Shown piece by piece: positions 1 to 5,547 of a stretch of 7,879 bases of DNA (its first letter is position 1; each line of letters starts with the position of its first letter). Source of the DNA: Actinomycetota bacterium. Lineage in GTDB: Bacteria > Actinomycetota > Acidimicrobiia > Acidimicrobiales > JAHWKP01. The notes beneath the pieces are model-generated. The model did no database searches, had not been told where the DNA came from, and was given only the letters and a program-made list of their open reading frames with translations. Position numbers and translations under genes: made by a program. The stretch covers positions 1 to 7,879 of the forward strand of contig JAHWKP010000078.1 in the NCBI GenBank assembly GCA_019347775.1, in the 5' to 3' direction.

Positions 1-90
1 GGTGATCGTCTTGCCGGGCCAGTGGCGGTAGACGTCGCCGACCACGAAGTCCTCCAGACAGCGGCCGAAGGGCCGGTCATGTGCGGTCAT
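1..90 (-). CDS. MaoC-family hydratase, N-terminal fragment (probable mesaconyl-CoA hydratase)
   Basis: Only the first 30 codons are inside the window; the gene runs off the left edge. Reading leftward from the ATG at 90-88, the product contains FGRCLEDFVVGDVYRHWPG followed by KTIT, the typical start of a MaoC/hot-dog-fold enoyl-CoA hydratase of the mesaconyl-CoA hydratase type (an FxDF stretch, then GDxYxHxxGKTIT). Mesaconyl-CoA hydratase adds water to mesaconyl-CoA to give beta-methylmalyl-CoA in the cytoplasm, the step after methylsuccinyl-CoA dehydrogenase. The divergent neighbour encodes that dehydrogenase and a matching lyase lies downstream, which supports the assignment. A TANNNT hexamer (TAGCCT) lies 8 nt before the ATG and no Shine-Dalgarno is visible, so the mRNA may be leaderless or nearly so. 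The family call is fairly secure; the exact substrate is inferred from context because the catalytic part is not visible. Confidence 0.75.
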   Translation of the reverse strand, partial: MTAHDRPFGRCLEDFVVGDVYRHWPGKTIT

Positions 91-193
91 GGGGCTGCAG
101 GCTATGGTCCCGCCGGCAACTCCGCCTCGGTTGCCGCGCAGGTCGAGGTGCCGTAGATCCGGGGAGCGGCGAAGGCTGAGCAAGACTCGCCCC
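91..193. promoter_or_regulatory. Divergent promoter region between the hydratase gene and mcd
   Basis: This 103-bp gap must hold promoters for both directions. On the minus strand TAGCCT (104-99) is a candidate -10 for the hydratase gene, 8 nt before its ATG. On the plus strand AAGACT (182-187) sits 6 nt before the mcd ATG, the spacing seen at other genes here, though its first base does not fit TANNNT. An alternative plus promoter is TTGCCG (131-136), 17 bp, TAGATC (154-159), which would give a short leader. Both are sequence-pattern guesses. Confidence 0.45.
114..136. promoter_or_regulatory. Inverted repeat, candidate operator between hydratase gene and mcd
   Basis: A perfect 7-bp inverted repeat, CGGCAAC at 114-120 and GTTGCCG at 130-136, is separated by 9 bp. 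The half-sites are 16 bp apart centre to centre, a geometry suited to a dimeric helix-turn-helix regulator. The right half overlaps a possible -35 (TTGCCG). Its position between two divergent genes of the same pathway makes it a reasonable operator candidate, but no second copy was found in the window and no regulator can be named. Confidence 0.35.
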
Positions 194-1771
194 ATGAGCC
201 TTCTTGAACAGGCCCGCGCTGCTAGGGCCGCCGCGGCCAAGATCGTCGACGGCGGGATCGCGGCGCTCGACAGCGCGGGCGGTCCTGACGAGGCGCAGGT
301 GCTTGCTTACGACCTCGCTCATGCGGCCGCAGGGTTGGAGTGCGCGCGCGTAGGTCTCGAATACGCCGAGCGGGGTGACGCCGAGGCCGCGGTGGGCCTG
401 CTGTTCCTCGGCGACACACTCGTCGATCTGATGGCCCGGGTGGGGGGGCGCGAGAAGGAGTGGGGCACCGGTTCCGGCGCGTGGGACGAGATGTGGCCGT
501 ACCTGAATGCGGCACGGGACTCCGGGTGGATGGCGTCGCAGATGCAGGCCGCCGTCAATTCGCCCCGTCACCTCGACGACGACTTCGAAATGGTGGCCGA
601 GAGCTTCGGACGGTTCGCCACGGACCGGATCGAGCCGGTCGCCGAGCACGTCCACCGCCAGAACGCCGACATACCCGACCAGGTTCTGACCGGGCTCGCC
701 GAACTCGGAGGCTTCGGCCTGTCCGTTCCCGAGGAATATGGAGGCTTCGCCACCGGCGGCGAGAGCGACTACATGGGAATGGTCGTCGCGACCGAAGAGC
801 TGGCGCGGGCGTCGCTCGGCGTCGGCGGCTCGCTGATCACCCGCCCCGAGATCCTGACGCGGGCGCTGGTGAAGGGAGGCACCGAGGAGCAACGCAAGAC
901 GTGGTTGCCGCGTCTGGCCACGGGCGAGACACTCGTCGCGGTAGCGGTCACCGAGCCCGACCACGGATCCGACGTCGCCAATCTGACTACGTCGGCGGTA
1001 GAGGCTGACGGCGGTTGGCGCATCAGCGGCGTCAAGACGTGGTGCACGTTCGCTGCTCGGGCGAACGCGCTCATGCTGTTGGCGCGCACCAATCCGGATC
1101 GTTCGGCCGGACACCGCGGCTTGAGCCTGTTCATCGTGCCCAAGCCGGTGGGAGAGGGCGAGGGCTTCCAGTTCACCGACGAGCACGGCGGGACCATGGA
1201 GGGCCGTCCGATCGACACGATCGGCTACCGCGGGATGCACTCGTACGAAGTGGCGCTGGACGGATGGTGGGTTCCGGCTGATCACATCGTCGGAGGCGAC
1301 GAGGGCCGCGGGCGCGGGTTCTATCTGACCATGGAGGGGTTCGAGAACGGTCGGTTGCAGACCGCGGCCCGCGCTGTCGGCGTGATGCAGGCTGCGGTCG
1401 ACGCGGCGGTTGCTTACGCCTCGGACCGACGGGTGTTCGGTCAGCCCATCGGTGAGTATCAGCTGACCCAGGTGAAGCTGGCCCGGATGGCGGCGGCCAC
1501 TCAGGTCTCGCGCCAGAGCGCCTATCACGTGGCCAAGCTCATGGCCAAGGGTGAGGGCTCCCTAGAGGTCTCCATGCTCAAGGCCTACGTGTGCCGGGCG
1601 GCCGAGTGGGTCACGCGCGAAGCGATGCAGATCCACGGCGGGATGGGTTACGCCGAGGAGTTCCCGGTCAGCCGCTACTTCGTCGACGCCAGGGTGCTGT
1701 CGATCTTCGAAGGTGCGGACGAGACGCTGGCGCTGAAGGTCATCGCCCGAAAGCTCGCCGCCGCGAGCTGA
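194..1771 (+). CDS. mcd: (2S)-methylsuccinyl-CoA dehydrogenase (acyl-CoA dehydrogenase family)
   Basis: A 525-residue flavoenzyme predicted to oxidise (2S)-methylsuccinyl-CoA to mesaconyl-CoA in the ethylmalonyl-CoA pathway, passing electrons to an electron-transfer flavoprotein. Residues 1 to about 125 form a helical N-terminal extension absent from ordinary acyl-CoA dehydrogenases (about 380-400 aa) and known from Mcd of Rhodobacter and Methylobacterium. The dehydrogenase core follows: the FAD/substrate motif TEPDHGSD (253-260), GVKTWCT (279-285), the arginine-rich DRRVFGQPIG (411-420), HGGMGY (481-486), and FEGADE (505-510), whose E506 aligns with the catalytic base Glu of the family. An in-frame ATG at 89 would add 35 low-complexity basic residues and overlap the divergent gene, so the ATG at 194 (MSLLEQAR) is preferred. 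No clear Shine-Dalgarno precedes it. It diverges from the hydratase gene and ends 4 bp from the convergent thioredoxin-fold gene. A generic acyl-CoA dehydrogenase is the alternative, but the extension and the neighbours argue against it. Confidence 0.87.
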   Translation: MSLLEQARAARAAAAKIVDGGIAALDSAGGPDEAQVLAYDLAHAAAGLECARVGLEYAERGDAEAAVGLLFLGDTLVDLMARVGGREKEWGTGSGAWDEMWPYLNAARDSGWMASQMQAAVNSPRHLDDDFEMVAESFGRFATDRIEPVAEHVHRQNADIPDQVLTGLAELGGFGLSVPEEYGGFATGGESDYMGMVVATEELARASLGVGGSLITRPEILTRALVKGGTEEQRKTWLPRLATGETLVAVAVTEPDHGSDVANLTTSAVEADGGWRISGVKTWCTFAARANALMLLARTNPDRSAGHRGLSLFIVPKPVGEGEGFQFTDEHGGTMEGRPIDTIGYRGMHSYEVALDGWWVPADHIVGGDEGRGRGFYLTMEGFENGRLQTAARAVGVMQAAVDAAVAYASDRRVFGQPIGEYQLTQVKLARMAAATQVSRQSAYHVAKLMAKGEGSLEVSMLKAYVCRAAEWVTREAMQIHGGMGYAEEFPVSRYFVDARVLSIFEGADETLALKVIARKLAAAS

Positions 1772-1775
1772 GCGC

Positions 1776-2261
1776 TCAGGCCGCCGGCGCTCCGGCGAAC
1801 GGTGCCGGGTCGCCGGGCGCGGGGATGACCGGTGCCCGCCAGCTGGTCATCCGAGCGAGGCCCTGGGCGACCTCGCTCCAGCCTGTGGGATCCCAGCCCT
1901 CGGCGGCCGACGCGATGGTCGCGTCCATGGCCACGTGGACGAAGGCGGGCAGCCGTTCGAGGCCGAACCCCTTGACGACGGATCGGTCGGGGTCGATGAA
2001 GGTCAGCGTGTCCTCACTGCGGCGGCCGAGAAAGGCTCGAGCGTGGGCTGCGTCGCTCGTACAGACCCAGGCCACCCTCGTGTCGGCCTGTTCGAACACG
2101 TCGAGGATGCGGCCCGCGGTCTTGAGGATGCGCCGGCTCTGGTCGGTATAGGGGTCCAAGGCCACGAAAGCGAGGTGGAAAGTCGTCAACCAGGCCATAA
2201 GGGGCTTGGCCTGACCGTTGATCGGCGTCAGCATCAGGTCGGGGGGTGGATTGACCGCCAT
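1776..2261 (-). CDS. Thioredoxin-fold protein lacking the CxxC motif
   Basis: A 161-residue protein read from the ATG at 2261-2259 (MAVNPPPDLM). Its central part looks like a thioredoxin fold: a first strand FHLAFVALD (28-36), then where redox thioredoxins have WCGPC there is PYTDQS (37-42) with no cysteine, a helix, a strand TRVAWVCTSD (61-70) with the only cysteine (C67), a strand TLTFIDPD (85-92), and LPAFVHV (104-110), which keeps the cis-proline (P105). The C-terminus is proline-rich (PVIPAPGDPAPF). Without paired cysteines it is unlikely to be a disulfide reductase; a binding or chaperone-like role is possible. An upstream in-frame GTG at 2294 would add 11 residues. It converges on mcd with a 4-bp gap and diverges from the 91-aa gene. 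A TAGCTT hexamer lies 11 nt before the ATG. The fold is inferred by pattern; function is unknown. Confidence 0.68.
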   Translation of the reverse strand: MAVNPPPDLMLTPINGQAKPLMAWLTTFHLAFVALDPYTDQSRRILKTAGRILDVFEQADTRVAWVCTSDAAHARAFLGRRSEDTLTFIDPDRSVVKGFGLERLPAFVHVAMDATIASAAEGWDPTGWSEVAQGLARMTSWRAPVIPAPGDPAPFAGAPAA

Positions 2262-2304
2262 CTCGGCTGCGCAAGCTAGCCCGGACGTCGGCACCAGCGG
2301 TCGC

Positions 2305-2319
2305 TATCGTGCGCGCGTG
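2305..2319 (+). promoter_or_regulatory. Putative -10 box and leaderless start of the 91-aa gene
   Basis: TATCGT (2305-2310) matches TANNNT and is followed by exactly 6 nt and then the GTG start at 2317. Transcription starting about 7 nt after the -10 would begin at the start codon itself. There is no Shine-Dalgarno. The same spacing recurs at mcl, fumC and the MerR gene. Confidence 0.5.
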
Positions 2320-2592
2320 CATCCGATCGAGTTGCTACGGCATGTCGCTCGGTCGAACTCCGGCTGGGTCGACGACGCCGAGCTGGCCGCCGACGCCGCT
2401 ATCGGCCTGGCCGCGCTGTCACACGAGGACCCGGCCGCGATGGTGACGGCGTGTGCCCGCATGCGGGAACGCCATCCCGATTGCAGGCCGTTGCACCGAG
2501 CTTGTGAGCGGATGCTGCTTGCGACCAATGCTGAGGCCGAGGCCCACCGGATCCTCGACGAGTTGGACCGGCTCGGGACACTGGCGGAGTGA
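2317..2592 (+). CDS. Small helical protein of unknown function
   Basis: A 91-residue, mostly alpha-helical, soluble protein with no signal peptide or membrane segment, beginning HPIELLRHVARS after the initiator and containing DPAAMVTACARMRERHPDC (48-66) and a C-terminal charged helix (HRILDELDRLG). The GTG at 2317 is chosen because the family-like HPIELLR stretch begins right after it and a -10 lies 6 nt upstream; the upstream ATG at 2218 would run far into the divergent gene. From memory, actinobacterial proteins beginning HPVERLRYVARA with a downstream LVTACRRIVERHP are similar but much longer, so this may be only the N-terminal domain of that family; that was not tested. Its TGA overlaps the next gene's GTG (GTGA), implying translational coupling with the oxidoreductase. 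Confidence 0.62.
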   Translation: MHPIELLRHVARSNSGWVDDAELAADAAIGLAALSHEDPAAMVTACARMRERHPDCRPLHRACERMLLATNAEAEAHRILDELDRLGTLAE

Positions 2593-3050
2593 GCCGGACC
2601 TCACACCGCCGGGCGTCGATCGCCATGACGCCCAAGGAGGTCGAGGGGTTCCTACGGGAGCGCCAGGTGATGACGGTCGCCACCATCGCCCGCGACGGCA
2701 GGCCCCATCTGACGGCTATGTGGTACGGCTTTCTCGCTGACGGCTCGCCGGCCTTGTGGACCTACGGCAAGTCGCAGAAGGTCGTCAACTTGCGTAGAGA
2801 CGCGAGGCTGACGTGCCTGGTGGAAGACGGCGAGGCCTACAACGAGTTGCGGGGCGTGGAGCTGCAGGCGACTGCCACGATCCTCGAGGACCGCCCGACG
2901 GTCGACGCCTTGGGGTTGTCGGTATACGAGCGCTACACCGGCCCGATCGACGACAACGCCCATGAGGTCGTGCGGGTGATGGGCGCCAAGCGGGTCGCCG
3001 TCCGCATCGACGTGGAACGCACCGTCAGCTGGGACCACCGCAAGCAGTAG
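2589..3050 (+). CDS. PPOX-class split-barrel oxidoreductase, probably F420-dependent (FDOR-like)
   Basis: A 153-residue protein of the pyridoxamine-5'-phosphate-oxidase-like split-barrel fold that binds FMN or the deazaflavin F420. Visible hallmarks of the small actinobacterial F420-type group are TVATIARDGRPHLTAMWYGF (29-48), the cofactor-phosphate stretch WTYGKSQKVVNLRRDARLT (57-75), and VEDGEAYNELRGVELQATA (78-96). Members reduce or bind varied substrates with F420H2 and act in the cytoplasm; the substrate here cannot be told. The start overlaps the preceding stop in a GTGA, favouring GTG 2589 with coupled translation. The ATG at 2625 (MTPKEVEGFL, 141 aa) looks more like a usual family N-terminus and is a serious alternative; neither has a strong Shine-Dalgarno. 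If the cofactor is F420, the host makes F420, which fits actinobacteria. Confidence 0.78.
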   Translation: MSRTSHRRASIAMTPKEVEGFLRERQVMTVATIARDGRPHLTAMWYGFLADGSPALWTYGKSQKVVNLRRDARLTCLVEDGEAYNELRGVELQATATILEDRPTVDALGLSVYERYTGPIDDNAHEVVRVMGAKRVAVRIDVERTVSWDHRKQ

Positions 3051-3076
3051 AGGGCAGCTCGGCCGCGGCGTGACGA

Positions 3077-3096
3077 CTGCTTGAGGTGCTGCTTGA
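3077..3096. repeat. Short direct repeat upstream of the MerR gene
   Basis: CTGCTTGA occurs at 3077-3084 and again at 3089-3096, a 12-bp period, with an inverted copy CAAGCAG at 3041-3047 in the last codons of the oxidoreductase gene. The second direct copy overlaps the -35 of the MerR promoter. It could be an extra protein site or a weak stem with a 29-nt loop; chance is also plausible. Confidence 0.3.
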
Positions 3097-3132
3097 CCTT
3101 CGGGCTACCCGAAGCCGCAGGATGAACCTGTG
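3093..3132 (+). promoter_or_regulatory. MerR-type promoter and operator, autoregulatory
   Basis: TTGACC (3093-3098) as -35 and CAGGAT (3118-3123) as -10 are separated by 19 bp, the overlong spacer that defines MerR-activated promoters. Within the spacer lies a perfect dyad, CTTCGGG-CTA-CCCGAAG (3098-3114), where a MerR dimer would bind and unwind DNA. The GTG start of the MerR-VOC gene follows 6 nt after the -10, so the transcript is probably leaderless. The regulator encoded directly downstream is the obvious ligand-responsive activator of its own promoter. Confidence 0.7.
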
Positions 3133-3861
3133 ACCGCGAAGGAGCTTCTGACCATCGGACGATTTGCCCGGATCAGCGGGCTGACCGCCCACACATTGCG
3201 GCACTACGACGACGTGGGCCTGCTCACGCCTGCGGACGTCGATCCTCAGAGTGGTTATCGGCGCTATCGGCGCGAGCAGGTGCGGGACGCCAGGGTGATT
3301 CAGGCGCTTCGTGGCATCGATCTCCCCATTGAGGAGGTCAAGGAAGCGCTGGGCGACCCGGAAGGCCCGGTTCTGCAGAACATCCTGCGAAGGCACCGCG
3401 ACCGCCTGCGCCTTCAGCACAACCGCGTTTCGGACCAGGTCGCCCAAGTCGACCGTTTTATCGAGAGAGGACTGACCATGTCAGCAACGACCAACGCCCG
3501 CCCGGTACAGCTGAAGTTGGCTGTCGATGATGTCGACGCGGCCGTGACCTTCTACCAGCAGGCATTCGGCTTCCACTACGACGTCACCCGGCGCACGGGC
3601 GACGAGGAGTTCTCCGGGTTCGTCTTCGGGAATTACGGCGATCCCGACTTCTTCCTCGTCCACCTCCACTGTCCCGACGACTACGACCGCGTCGGGCCAT
3701 CGAACTTCGGACTTCTCGTCGAGGACCTGGACGCCGCGCTTTCTCGCGCCGTGGACGCGGGGGCCGTGCAGGTCGTGGCCACGCAGGATCCCGAAGGCAT
3801 GCCGCGCTGCTGCGCCGTCAAGGACCCCAGCGGCAACTGGATCTGGCTCTACCAAGGCTGA
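3130..3861 (+). CDS. MerR-family regulator fused to a VOC (glyoxalase/bleomycin-resistance) domain
   Basis: A 243-residue two-domain protein. Residues 6-75 are a MerR winged helix-turn-helix of the drug-sensing type (LTIGRFARISGLTAHTLRHY, then GLLTP and GYRRY), followed by a helical dimerisation segment (about 76-115). Residues 126-242 form a VOC fold with two beta-alpha-beta modules (VQLKLAVDDVDAAVTFYQQ and FGLLVEDLDAALSRAV) ending in DPSGNWIWLYQ. In place of the usual effector domain the VOC module presumably senses a small molecule and switches the promoter at 3093-3123. The metal-site positions usually held by His/Glu appear to be Q/K at the first strand and W238 at the DPxGNxxE position, so catalysis is unlikely and ligand binding more likely. 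The GTG at 3130 is supported by the promoter 6 nt upstream. An internal ATG with a Shine-Dalgarno at residue 117 may give a separate VOC protein. The ligand is unknown; mcl begins 25 bp downstream. Confidence 0.85.
   Translation: MTAKELLTIGRFARISGLTAHTLRHYDDVGLLTPADVDPQSGYRRYRREQVRDARVIQALRGIDLPIEEVKEALGDPEGPVLQNILRRHRDRLRLQHNRVSDQVAQVDRFIERGLTMSATTNARPVQLKLAVDDVDAAVTFYQQAFGFHYDVTRRTGDEEFSGFVFGNYGDPDFFLVHLHCPDDYDRVGPSNFGLLVEDLDAALSRAVDAGAVQVVATQDPEGMPRCCAVKDPSGNWIWLYQG
3463..3480 (+). promoter_or_regulatory. Internal Shine-Dalgarno and ATG at the MerR/VOC domain boundary
   Basis: A purine-rich GAGAGAGGA (3463-3471) lies 6 nt before an in-frame ATG (3478-3480, residue M117). Translation from here would give a 127-residue free VOC domain (MSATTNARPVQLKL...), ending at 3861. 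This is the clearest Shine-Dalgarno in the window and it falls exactly in the linker. It may be a real second start, as known for TipAS within tipA, or a relic of two formerly separate genes. Confidence 0.5.
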
Positions 3862-3874
3862 CTGCTGCCCGATT

Positions 3875-3889
3875 TAGGCTGCGGGCATG
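3875..3889 (+). promoter_or_regulatory. Putative -10 box and leaderless start of mcl
   Basis: TAGGCT (3875-3880) matches TANNNT and is followed by 6 nt and the mcl ATG at 3887. It lies just after the stop of the MerR-VOC gene (3861). No good -35 was recognised. If used, mcl has its own promoter besides any read-through from the MerR promoter. Confidence 0.5.
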
Positions 3890-4825
3890 TCGGAACGCAC
3901 CCGAGACCTGCCGCGCCGCTCCTGCCTGTCGGTTCCCGGCTCGAGCGAGCGCTTTCTTGCCAAGGCCCCAACCATCCCTGCGGACCTGGTGTTCCTCGAC
4001 CTGGAGGACGCCTGCGCGCCGCTCGAGAAGGAGGCGGCACGCTCGAAGGTCGTAGACGCGATCAAGAACCACGACTGGGGCGACCGCGTCCTGTGCGTAC
4101 GGATAAATGCCTGGGACACCAAGTGGACCTACGGCGACGTCATCGAAGTGGTCGGCCGGGCCGGTGAGCGCCTCGAGGAGGTGATGCTGCCGAAGGTCCA
4201 GTCGGCAGCCGAAGTGGTGGCCCTCGACCTCCTGCTTACCCAGGTGGAGCTCAATTCGGGGCTCGCCCCCGGACATATCGGGATCGAGGCCCAGATCGAA
4301 ACCGCCCGTGGGCTCATCGAGGTGGAGTCCATCTGCGCGGCCAGCCCGCGACTCGAAACGATCATCTTCGGGCCCGCCGACTTCGCTGCCTCCATGGAGA
4401 TGCCTGTCCTGACCGGCGGCGTCCAGATCCCGGAGTACCCGGGCGACCACTTCCATTACGTGTTCAACAAGATTCTGATGGCGGGCCGCGCCAACGGACT
4501 GCAGGTCATCGACGGTCCGTTCCTGAAAGTCCGCGACTCGGAGGGGTTCCGGGACTACTGCCAGCGGACTCGCACCCTCGGCTACGACGGAAAGTGGGCA
4601 CTGCACCCGGACCAGGTGACCATCTTGAACGAACTGTTCTCGCCCACGCAGGAACAGTTCGACCTGGCTCACGATCTCCTGGAGGCGTACCGCAACGCCA
4701 CCGAAGACGAGAGGAAGGGCGCCGTGATGTTCGGCGACGAGATGATCGACGAGGCATCGCGCAAGATGGCGCACAAGTTCGTGACGCGCGGCAAACGGGC
4801 TGGACTCTCCCGATCGAAGGACTGA
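3887..4825 (+). CDS. mcl: L-malyl-CoA/beta-methylmalyl-CoA lyase (CitE superfamily)
   Basis: A 312-residue TIM-barrel CoA-ester lyase, close to the usual length of Mcl. It is predicted to cleave beta-methylmalyl-CoA to glyoxylate and propionyl-CoA, and possibly to act on malyl-CoA, with Mg2+. Visible family motifs are RRSCLSVPGS (10-19), VFLDLEDACAP (35-45), DWGDRVLCVRINAWDT (63-78) with R72 for CoA/carboxylate binding, MLPKV (100-104), GIEAQIETARG (132-142) with E138, FGPADFAASM (161-170) with D165 (E138 and D165 fit the Mg2+ ligands), KWALHPDQV (236-244), and the C-terminal lid MFGDEMIDEAS (281-291), whose D288 matches the Asp thought to act in the neighbouring active site in malyl-CoA lyases. 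The DWG...VRIN stretch resembles Mcl rather than citrate lyase beta subunit, and no citrate lyase alpha or gamma genes are nearby. With mcd and the hydratase it completes three consecutive ethylmalonyl-CoA pathway steps. Strict substrate range is inferred. Confidence 0.84.
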   Translation: MSERTRDLPRRSCLSVPGSSERFLAKAPTIPADLVFLDLEDACAPLEKEAARSKVVDAIKNHDWGDRVLCVRINAWDTKWTYGDVIEVVGRAGERLEEVMLPKVQSAAEVVALDLLLTQVELNSGLAPGHIGIEAQIETARGLIEVESICAASPRLETIIFGPADFAASMEMPVLTGGVQIPEYPGDHFHYVFNKILMAGRANGLQVIDGPFLKVRDSEGFRDYCQRTRTLGYDGKWALHPDQVTILNELFSPTQEQFDLAHDLLEAYRNATEDERKGAVMFGDEMIDEASRKMAHKFVTRGKRAGLSRSKD

Positions 4826-4842
4826 AAGAACCGAGACTGACG

Positions 4843-5547
4843 GTGCCCGTCATTGACGCCGTCATACCGGCTCGAAACGAAGCCGACACCATCGGCGGCG
4901 TGGTCGACGCAGTTCGCGCCTGCAGCTTCGTCCGCGAGGTGATCGTCGTCGACGACGGATCGTCGGACACAACCGCTGAGTTGGCACTTGCGGCTGGGGC
5001 CAAGGTCGTCCGTCCGGCCGGCCCTTTGGGCGGATCCAAGGCGCACGCCATGAGGGCGGGCGTGGCGGCGTCCGACGCAGATTCAATCCTCTTCTGCGAC
5101 GGTGACCTCCTCGGGTTGACGGCGGTTCACCTCGACGGGATCTGCCGACCGCACGTCGACGGTGAAGCGGTCATGTCGCTGGGCACCTTTGACTACGGCC
5201 TATTCAATCCACTGGTGCTGCGGATGCCGCCCACTACCGGAGAGCGCATCGTGCCCCGCTGGGTTTTCGAGGCCATCCCGACCGACAGGCTGGACGGGTA
5301 CACGATCGAAGTGATGATCAACGCGGTCGTATGCGAGTGCAGGCTTCCCATCAGCGCCGCGGTGATGGCCGGGGTCAGTCACCGCACCAAGCGGGAAAAG
5401 TTCGGGCGCGTCGAGGGTTATCGGAGGACGTGGCAGATGTTCTGGCAACTGGTGGGGCTTCTGCGCACGGTGCGGTGGCGCACGTATTGGTTCTTCTTGT
5501 GTGATGTCGCGATCCAGCCAAAGCTCGGAGCGCTTCCGCCAGCCTGA
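4843..5547 (+). CDS. Family 2 (GT-A fold) glycosyltransferase
   Basis: A 234-residue protein starting at GTG 4843, 17 bp after the mcl stop, so probably cotranscribed with it. The N-terminal nucleotide-sugar domain is plain: VIPARNEADTIGGVVDAV (7-24), VIVVDDGSSDTTAELA (33-48) and FCDGDLLGL (84-92), where D86-G-D88 is the DxD-type metal/nucleotide site. The C-terminal part (about 195-220, WQMFWQLVGLL...TYWFFLC) is aromatic and hydrophobic and may touch the membrane. The lone catalytic domain without a large membrane region suggests transfer to a soluble or lipid-linked acceptor; glucosyl-3-phosphoglycerate synthase-like and polyprenyl-phosphate sugar transferases share this pattern, and the sequence cannot decide. 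No strong Shine-Dalgarno is seen. Reading the frame further upstream would overlap mcl. It converges on fumC with a 19-bp gap that shows no clear terminator. Confidence 0.8.
   Translation: MPVIDAVIPARNEADTIGGVVDAVRACSFVREVIVVDDGSSDTTAELALAAGAKVVRPAGPLGGSKAHAMRAGVAASDADSILFCDGDLLGLTAVHLDGICRPHVDGEAVMSLGTFDYGLFNPLVLRMPPTTGERIVPRWVFEAIPTDRLDGYTIEVMINAVVCECRLPISAAVMAGVSHRTKREKFGRVEGYRRTWQMFWQLVGLLRTVRWRTYWFFLCDVAIQPKLGALPPA

Noticed and set aside
89..193. Extension of mcd to the ATG at 89
   Set aside because: It would add 35 Arg/Pro-rich residues, overlap the divergent hydratase start by 2 bp and consume the whole divergent control region; MSLLEQAR at 194 is a natural Mcd N-terminus.
77..1528. 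Long 483-codon open frame on the minus strand across mcd
   Set aside because: It is antisense to a gene with clear dehydrogenase motifs, its translation is low-complexity and Arg/Pro/Gly/His-rich without recognisable domains, and long antisense frames are expected in GC-rich DNA.
2218..2316. Extension of the 91-aa gene to the ATG at 2218
   Set aside because: It would overlap the start of the divergent thioredoxin-fold gene and the added residues look noncoding; a -10 box 6 nt before GTG 2317 supports the shorter form.
3818..4774. 318-codon minus-strand frame across mcl
   Set aside because: It is a shadow of the lyase gene, with no family motif and with GC-driven composition.
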